Source: Astrothelium macrocarpum (Eukaryota > Ascomycota > Dothideomycetes > Trypetheliales > Trypetheliaceae). Taken from it: a stretch of DNA of 64,000 nt. The stretch is from positions 62,001 to 126,000 of the forward strand of contig JAGEMR010000057.1 of the NCBI GenBank assembly GCA_021030915.1. Direction: 5' to 3'. This document shows positions 57,650 to 64,000 of the stretch, piece after piece. A model generated the notes under the pieces. It was not told the origin of the DNA, did no database searches, and was given only the letters and a program-made list of their open reading frames with translations. Position numbers and translations under genes: made by a program. Numbering within the stretch: position 1 is the first letter of the stretch; each line of letters opens with the position of its first letter.

Positions 57650-58155
57650 GTGCATCGTCGCCTATCTAGTGAGCAGTCTCAGAAGCATGTAGAGCTTGCC
57701 CAGAAGCAGAGCCAACAGCAGCTGGAGCGAGCTGAATGTACTGGGTAGATGATCTGCGAATTGCGAATGTGAGAGGGTAGCGTATGATTTGAAGCAAAGG
57801 TAGTAGAAGGGAAAGGCTCGTAGATGATACACTTGGGGAAGCATAAGAAGGCAAACTGTGGTTCCATGGCGAATGACTGGTAAACGAGTTGAAAGGGTTG
57901 CATAGCGAGGATGGCATCACTAGCTTTGGGAAAGTGAGAGAGCATCGATTATCATTGGGATGATCTTCTGGCTTGGCTTTTGGTAGATGGCGCTAATCAT
58001 TCCGAAATGTGTTAGCACTCAAGCGTTTCCGATGCATCAATGGACTAGGGAAACAGAAGAAATCGCTCCTTAATCTGAGCATGAAGATAAGGTATATTAG
58101 CAAAGCGAACAAAACGTTTTGTCTTTGCTCTAAACTCTTCTTCGCCTCCCGAATC
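57650..58155. other. 0.5 kb convergent spacer
   Basis: 3' flanks of the small protein gene (+) and the polyprenol reductase gene (-). No gene supported. Confidence 0.4.
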
Positions 58156-59287
58156 TCAAAAAACATACGGCACTATTCTCCACTTCCCTCTCACACTTCC
58201 CTCCCCAAACTTCTTCTCATACCACTGTCTCGTCCCATCCGCTGTGACCCCTAAATTTACAACCACGAACGCCGTTGCGCACGCCAGCGTGCCATTCACC
58301 CAGCACCCTTTTGGCGCGGCAATTACGGTCAACACGAGGTAAATCACACATTCGGCCGTGTAATGCGGGCACAGCACGCGGTGAAACAACGGATGTTGAG
58401 GAATCTTGTAGCTGGGTTTCGCAGTGGCGGAAGGGGGCTGGGAGGGACGGAGAGAAGCAAGGTAGCGGTGCGCGTCGTTCTGGATGCCAGAGGCAATCAG
58501 AAAGATGGGGAGGGTGATGAAGGTGCGGAAGGTGGGGGCGGTGATGCGGAGGTCGATAATTTGAGGACGTTGGAGGTTGAGGAGAGCGGCTGGGAGGGAG
58601 GATTAGTGAGGTGGAAAGAGGGAGCAAGATGAGATCAGAAAACGAAATTGAGAAATGAGATGGATGTTAGGTGAGGGCGACGTACGAGATCCTTCGATCC
58701 AGATGGCGATGCTCATGGCGACGTAGAATGAGATGCCAAGAATCCAGTGACCAATCCACATTTGGGAGTTGCTCGGCCGAGAAAGGAAAGCGGATTCATA
58801 AAGTCGACGCACGCCTTGGATGGCCATAAGTGCCCAGATCAGAAGGGCTTGGTGCGTGGTCATGGACTGATAAGGATTATGGTAGGTTGCGGCTTGGGCA
58901 AGAGACTTGAAAATGGGTCCATGGCTAAGGATTTCAAGAATCCAATAGCTTGAGAGGGCAGTACTGGTCACATAGAAGCTCGTGAACCAGCCATGAGGAA
59001 CATTTATTGATGAAAGAGCATCGAGAAAAGAGAAGGCATTGCCATTAGATTGCGAAGAAGAGTGACGGGATGAGTTGAATCGGGTCGACGGAGATGAGGG
59101 GATTGTTGCTCTAGAGCCATATGAAATGAAGCGTGCGCTCAAAGCGGGAGTCAGTCGTACAACGAGTCCCTATCAGTGGCAATCAATTGCAATCAGCCAG
59201 ATGCCTTATCGATCCCGATGCGAGATATTGGCTTACCAAGGCCAGAGAGAGGAGAAAGAAGAGTCTGAGGATCAGAACAGGATGCAT
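58156..59287 (-). CDS. DFG10: Polyprenol reductase (steroid 5-alpha-reductase family, 322 aa, three exons)
   Basis: ER membrane enzyme that reduces polyprenol to dolichol, the lipid carrier for N-glycosylation (human SRD5A3, yeast Dfg10). Coding order 59237-59287, 58686-59169, 58156-58589; the introns (67 and 96 nt) keep the frame. It begins MHPVLILRLFFLLSLAL and has several hydrophobic segments (SFYVTSTALSSYWILEIL, WIGHWILGISFYVAMSIAIW). The C-terminal family signature is complete: HPLFHRVLCPHYTAECVIYL, VVVNLGVTADGTRQWYEKKF and GKWRIVPYVF. HxxxCPHYxxE is the diagnostic block of the polyprenol-reductase branch. The end of the gene is G-rich while the start of its last exon is C-rich. Confidence 0.93.
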
Positions 59288-59469
59288 TAGTGGTGGCACT
59301 ACCACATCGCGTGTCAGATCAATATGGCGTGGTGCAGCACAACACGGTCATGTGACTGGGTCATGGGGCCCTGGTACTTTTCCAGGCTCCCGTGCCATCT
59401 CCAGTGCCTGAACTCCCTCAATCTCCTTCAGCCCTTTGTGCAATTCGACATCCCTATCCATGTAACGTG
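59288..59469. promoter_or_regulatory. 182-bp bidirectional promoter between DFG10 and HOS4
   Basis: The two start codons face away from each other only 182 bp apart, so both promoters must share or overlap here. An E-box-like CATGTG lies in GGTCATGTGACTGGGTCATG (59346-59365). No TATA box is apparent. Confidence 0.6.
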
Positions 59470-62400
59470 ATGAGTAGTACCGCTGCTGTTGACCAAGACA
59501 CCACTGCCTCCAGCACCGACCTTACCGCCGAGTCCACGCAGCAGCAAACATCCCAGCTCACCACAAGACCGCCCAGCTCGCCGCCACTCAACAAGGACCC
59601 TCCACCATTGGCGCACAAGGATTCCAATTTGTCAGACATTGCCGTGGATGGCCAGGGCGACTCGGAAGCTGAAACGGAAATTCTTTCTCAGGACCACAAG
59701 GAAGACGCTACCAATGGCGCAATCATCAAACATGAACACCCTGATGATATCCCGATGATTGACGCGCCTTCTGTACGCGATGAAGTTGCGAAATCCAGAC
59801 CAGAGCCTGTCAAGAGTCCAAATGGGATGAAAAGTGGAAATGCGACAAGAAGGCCGAGTGAGGTGGGAGACATAGATCGCGAAAAGGGCAGGCTGAGCTT
59901 ACAACGGACCTCCTCTCCCATTACTGTTCAACCGATAGGACGACGGAAATCTAACTCGATAGACGCGCCTGCATCTGATGTCAAAAATGGAGACAACGAC
60001 GGGATATTACCTGCCCCACCGTCATCGAGAAAGCGCAAGGCTCGAGATGAGACTTCCCCGGGTGAGAAGCGTGAGTTTGAGCCACCGCGACAGAGACACA
60101 AGGCAGATCGTTCAGATACCAACAATCACCCGAGCTCACGCGAACGCTCTCCATCTCCCAAAAAATATCCTCATCGCCGAACAACTTCTATCCAAGCATC
60201 ATTACCGAACGGCCAGATTCAGAAAAAGCGAAGGCCGCCAAATCTATCGACAGCTCGAATAGCTAGTTACCACGAAGAGTCAGAATCCGAATCGTCATCC
60301 GATGAGACTCTGCATCCTCAGGCACAACCCAAGCGCTTCTCACATCGATCTGTTTCAACACCGGGCCGAGCCATGGTGCCCAGAAAGAAATTAAAGGATA
60401 GATATGGGATGACAGCGTTTGCGATTGCATGTCAAGAAGGAGACCTGGTTCGCGCCAAAGAAGCCCTCGCTGAAGATCCATCAATGCTGGACGAACCTGA
60501 TAACGACCAGAACACTCCACTGCAATCTGCAGCACTTGCGGGTAAAGAACATATTGTTGAATATCTGATAGAGCAACATTGCAACATTCATACTATGAAC
60601 CGTTTACAAGAGACGCCTCTTATCGATGCAGTAGAGAATGCCGAATTAAAGGTAGTGCGATTACTATTGGACGCGGGGGTTGATCCCAGCAGGCCCAACA
60701 AAAAGGGAAGACAGCCCATTGACTTGGTACCAAAGCCCGATCCTGATGATGAGGATGAGGTTGCAGCTGCTAAAGAGATTCGAAATCTCCTCAAGGCTGC
60801 AATACAAAGAAATCATGGGAGTAACCGGACGCCACGTCTGGAACAACCAGAAGATAATGAAGACGAGAATAAGAAACGCAAAGATTTGGATATCCTCGAT
60901 CGCACAACCAAAAACTTGCGTGATCTGGTTGAAAACAATGACAAATACGGCGTACGCACCTTTCTCGAAGCCATGGTCCGTGTTGACAACAGTTGTCTGG
61001 TCGCAGCTGCTAAGGGCGGTCATACCGACTTGATAAACGTTCTACTTCCATTTGTGGATCCTCACAAGGTTGATTTTACAAAGCCATTACTTGCTGCTAT
61101 TGGACGCGGTCATATAGATATTGTAGAGCTATTGCTCAAACAGGACCTTGACCCCACTCTCAAGAGCAGTGACGATAGACATTACTGGGAAATTGCAGAA
61201 GAACGACAAGGTCCCGGTTGGCAGACTGAAAGAGACTTGCTAAAGGCCGCCTATGATGATGCCATGGTTCGGAAAGATAAGAAGCGCTTCAAAAACTCCC
61301 CAGAATCCAAAGCGAAGCTCGGAAATTTGGCTAAGCGAGAGAAAACCGATAGGCTTTTGCCTGGACCCACCAGTCCTCACGAAAAGCGCAGACATTCCAG
61401 TAGCTCCAATGTTCAGCGTCCGTTGAGCCCAGAGCTGACTAAACCGAGATCCAGGCTGGTTCGAGGCAAAGATAGGGAGCTTAGTAGCGGTGGAACCGCT
61501 CGACGAAGAAGAGTGGTTGATGATGAAGACGAGTCAGATGAGGAAGAAATTAAATCTTCACCTGGTAAGAATAAAGTTGGTGTTCCCAAAAGGTCCTCAT
61601 CACCTGGACTCAAGCGAAAAGAACGACATACCAGCGAACCCACTGCTTCCAAACCACGGGATGAAAAGCCAACTCTAAAGCATGGCACTGGTGATAATGA
61701 GCGGTCACGGCTGGAGAAGGCCGCTCATATCAAGAGCTATAGGAAACGCGAAGCTGAAGACGAGGCTGGTTCACCGACACATCACGAACGGAAACGAACG
61801 ATGGATAAGGAGCAAATAGAGCGCCGCGAACGCGAATTAAAGGAAAGGGAAGCTAAGGAGAAAGAAATTAAGGAAAGGGAGGCAAGGGAAAGAGAAATCA
61901 AGGAGCGGGAAGCTAAAGAAGCGGCAGAACGTGAGGTAGAAGAGAGAGAAAAACAGCGTCTGGCTAAAGAAGCACTGGAACGCGAGGCCGCGGAAAAGGA
62001 AAAAGAACGTCTTGCCAAAGAAGCCTTTGAACGTGAAGCTCTTGAAGCTGCGGAAAGGGAAAGGGAAAGACTCACCAAAGAAGCTGCCGAACGCGAAGCT
62101 GCAGAGCAAGAACGACAGCGGATCGCTCGCGAAGCAGCAGAACGTGAAGCAGAAGAAGTCCGTCGTAAACAAGCTGAAGCCGAGGCTGCAGCTGCAGCAG
62201 AAAAAGCTAGACAAGAAGCCGAAGAACAAGCAAGGAGGGATGCAGAGCAAAAGGAACGCGAGCAACGTCTACGAGAACGCCAGGAACGTCTCTCTAAATA
62301 CCCAGCTGCCGTTCAAACAGCCTGCGTATACGGCAGCGAAATGCCACTCCAACGCACAATCTACCCTCGAAGCGGCAATCTAGTCGAACCTGGCGTCCTT

Positions 62401-63399
62401 CAGCGCTTCACCCCAGTTTTCGGCATCCAAGGTCACGAAATCGGCCTTGACGCCTCCATCCCCGGCAATGAGACTGCTGCCAACGAGCTCTGGATTTTCA
62501 ACTACCAAGCCTGCGCTCTGCTCGGCCTCCCAGAAATTGAGACGCATCGCATCCCCGCCACACAGCACTGGCGCGTCCAGCCCAGCACCCGCGAGCAGCG
62601 CGAACTCATTTGCGTCCCCGCCAACTCCAACTTACGCCTCGTCTACCCACCTACCTTCCCATCCAGCAACAACGAGGAGCGCGAGGCGCAGCATAAACAG
62701 TTTTCACTGATGAAGCAGCGCTGGCTGGACTGCGACGCGATTGCATGGGTGCGATTTGCTGACTTTGACGCTCTGGCACGGCAGTCCCCACGGCTCAACG
62801 TCCCAGACGTAAGCTTCCACATCCAAATCCGACAACACTTCGACCTAGTCGACGAAGTCACTCCCGATCCTCCGCCCTCGCTACCCTATCGCACCGACCC
62901 CACCGCCGCGCAGTCCACCCACACCAACCCCTCTCCCACCGCCGCCTCCTCCACCACCCCTCCTCCAGCACCCACGACCTACACCGCCCGGAAGAAGCGC
63001 AAGGCCCTCCTCGAGCTCCGCGCCACCGGCCTCGGCCTCGGCGCCGTCGCCCGCGAACTCGACGCCCGTGACCGCAACGTCCCGGGCGTCGGCCAGTGGC
63101 GCGGCGGCGCGCCTTCACTGCCACCCCAGCAGCAGCAGGAACAAGGCGCTGAAGCAAAAGAAGCTGGTCCAGCGCCGTCGCAGCCGTCGGAGATGGAGGC
63201 GCCGCACGCGCAGGCCCAGCAGGATGTGCAGGTAGCTGATGTGGTGATGGCGAATGCGGAGAGCTTTGTCGCGAATGCTGAGACCGCGGAGGTGGTGGCC
63301 GCGGCGGGTGGAGGAGGTGCTGGGCTGGTGGGAGGAGAGATGGGCGGTCCTGCGGTTACGGAGGCTGAGAGTGGTGTGCAAAAGAGTATGGGTGTTTAG
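59470..63399 (+). CDS. HOS4: Ankyrin-repeat protein, Set3 histone-deacetylase complex subunit Hos4-like (1309 aa)
   Basis: Probable nuclear scaffold subunit of the Set3/Hos2 histone deacetylase complex (yeast Hos4). The frame is open from 59392, but the first ATG is at 59470 (MSSTAAVDQ). The N-terminal 300 residues are Ser/Pro/charged and disordered. Ankyrin repeats occupy about residues 309-406 (GMTAFAIACQEGDLVRAKEA, NTPLQSAALAGKEHIVEYL, ETPLIDAVENAELKVVRLLL) and about 507-563 (VAAAKGGHTDLINVLL, LLAAIGRGHIDIVELLL). A long Glu/Arg/Lys/Ala-rich helix follows (about 777-947), likely a single alpha-helix or coiled coil. A conserved C-terminal domain (about 947-1127: YPAAVQTACVYGSEMPLQRT, WIFNYQACALLGLPEIE) is typical of fungal Hos4 homologues. 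The tail is low-complexity. Assignment rests on domain order and the C-terminal block. Confidence 0.82.
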   Translation: MSSTAAVDQDTTASSTDLTAESTQQQTSQLTTRPPSSPPLNKDPPPLAHKDSNLSDIAVDGQGDSEAETEILSQDHKEDATNGAIIKHEHPDDIPMIDAPSVRDEVAKSRPEPVKSPNGMKSGNATRRPSEVGDIDREKGRLSLQRTSSPITVQPIGRRKSNSIDAPASDVKNGDNDGILPAPPSSRKRKARDETSPGEKREFEPPRQRHKADRSDTNNHPSSRERSPSPKKYPHRRTTSIQASLPNGQIQKKRRPPNLSTARIASYHEESESESSSDETLHPQAQPKRFSHRSVSTPGRAMVPRKKLKDRYGMTAFAIACQEGDLVRAKEALAEDPSMLDEPDNDQNTPLQSAALAGKEHIVEYLIEQHCNIHTMNRLQETPLIDAVENAELKVVRLLLDAGVDPSRPNKKGRQPIDLVPKPDPDDEDEVAAAKEIRNLLKAAIQRNHGSNRTPRLEQPEDNEDENKKRKDLDILDRTTKNLRDLVENNDKYGVRTFLEAMVRVDNSCLVAAAKGGHTDLINVLLPFVDPHKVDFTKPLLAAIGRGHIDIVELLLKQDLDPTLKSSDDRHYWEIAEERQGPGWQTERDLLKAAYDDAMVRKDKKRFKNSPESKAKLGNLAKREKTDRLLPGPTSPHEKRRHSSSSNVQRPLSPELTKPRSRLVRGKDRELSSGGTARRRRVVDDEDESDEEEIKSSPGKNKVGVPKRSSSPGLKRKERHTSEPTASKPRDEKPTLKHGTGDNERSRLEKAAHIKSYRKREAEDEAGSPTHHERKRTMDKEQIERRERELKEREAKEKEIKEREAREREIKEREAKEAAEREVEEREKQRLAKEALEREAAEKEKERLAKEAFEREALEAAERERERLTKEAAEREAAEQERQRIAREAAEREAEEVRRKQAEAEAAAAAEKARQEAEEQARRDAEQKEREQRLRERQERLSKYPAAVQTACVYGSEMPLQRTIYPRSGNLVEPGVLQRFTPVFGIQGHEIGLDASIPGNETAANELWIFNYQACALLGLPEIETHRIPATQHWRVQPSTREQRELICVPANSNLRLVYPPTFPSSNNEEREAQHKQFSLMKQRWLDCDAIAWVRFADFDALARQSPRLNVPDVSFHIQIRQHFDLVDEVTPDPPPSLPYRTDPTAAQSTHTNPSPTAASSTTPPPAPTTYTARKKRKALLELRATGLGLGAVARELDARDRNVPGVGQWRGGAPSLPPQQQQEQGAEAKEAGPAPSQPSEMEAPHAQAQQDVQVADVVMANAESFVANAETAEVVAAAGGGGAGLVGGEMGGPAVTEAESGVQKSMGV

Positions 63400-64000
63400 T
63401 TGAGGTCGAGGTGATTAGTTTAGCGTCAGCGTTACTCGCTCCGATGTGTGGCCATGTGCTGGCCATGTAAGCATGAGCGGGTTAGTGCCTTGTTTTGGAC
63501 GCTTGTTGGATGATGATATACCTGTGTAATGGAGAAGGTCGTACACGTAAGGTAGCAGAATTGATGAATGAGATTTTTTGCGCCTGTGATTGACTGACTG
63601 CACATTAATTGTTGATTGTTGCCCTGTTGATGCGAGTCTTGTGCTCGTGGAGTTGGAAAGACTCTGTAAGAGTGCTGGAAGTCTGGGATAAGATTCTTGT
63701 AAATTAATGATGGTTGCGCCCCAATGTCAATACGCTATATTCACTATTTTGGAGGTAATGGCACCTAACTGTTGGTCAAGGTACTTTGCTGGATGAAAAG
63801 TCTTCAATAGATAATACGAGCCATGTATCTTGAACATATATCAAGGTAGCCTCTGATTCCGTATTCCGTACCATGCTTCTAAGATCATGTATCTTTTTAT
63901 CCGTTTGTGAAGCGCATCTACGCATCGCCGACTTTACTATCAAATACATCCGATTGTTTTAGATAGGCCGCTGATCGCGATGAGCGGGCTCAAGTTTGTT
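63400..64000. other. 3' flank of HOS4 to window end
   Basis: No supported gene; it presumably contains the HOS4 3' UTR. Nothing else recognised. Confidence 0.4.

Noticed and set aside
59392..59469. Upstream start of the HOS4-like protein
   Set aside because: The frame opens with GTG, there is no ATG before 59470, and the extra residues are not domain-like.

Overview
The window is nuclear DNA of a filamentous ascomycete (Pezizomycotina). Genes carry many short GT-AG introns (about 41-96 nt). They include textbook fungal core genes: ribosomal protein S15, cystathionine gamma-lyase, TAF7, a FHA-forkhead factor, polyprenol reductase and a Hos4-like Set3-complex subunit. There are also families typical of filamentous ascomycetes: DUF3176, HET/HeLo-like immunity-type fragments, a Dal5-type MFS carrier and a serine beta-lactamase-like enzyme. 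Class cannot be fixed from the sequence; Dothideomycetes is a guess.

Layout. 0-12 kb is a dense core block: a conserved fungal protein of unknown function, rps15, CYS3, a small acidic protein divergent from NAD(P)HX dehydratase, TAF7 and a secreted beta-lactamase-like protein. 12-45 kb is gene-poor and accessory in character. It holds an orphan UbiA prenyltransferase, a decayed HET-like fragment, a 2.7 kb inverted-repeat element with an extremely A+T-rich interior (about 22.0-24.7 kb), a PGAP4-like Golgi glycosyltransferase, an alpha/beta hydrolase, an island of small cysteine-containing or unknown proteins (30.9-33.3 kb), a DUF3176 membrane protein, a likely secreted 8-cysteine protein (39.1-39.8 kb) and a possible multi-exon membrane-protein gene (40.3-41.5 kb). 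45-64 kb returns to core genes: a coiled-coil zinc-ribbon-like protein, an MFS transporter, the forkhead factor, a frameshifted HeLo-like/ankyrin gene, a small disordered protein, and polyprenol reductase divergent from the Hos4 homologue across only 182 bp.

No operon-like or clustered metabolic pathway is evident. The genes act in separate housekeeping processes: translation, transsulfuration, metabolite repair, transcription initiation, cell-cycle transcription, dolichol synthesis and chromatin. The accessory middle looks like fast-evolving or decaying sequence. Two observations are most worth following up: the terminal-inverted-repeat element whose ends stayed intact while its interior went to roughly 85% A+T, and a recurrent switch from C-rich to G-rich codon choice along the coding strand of at least six genes on both strands. 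Intron boundaries were placed by reading splice signals, frame and family conservation, not by transcript data.
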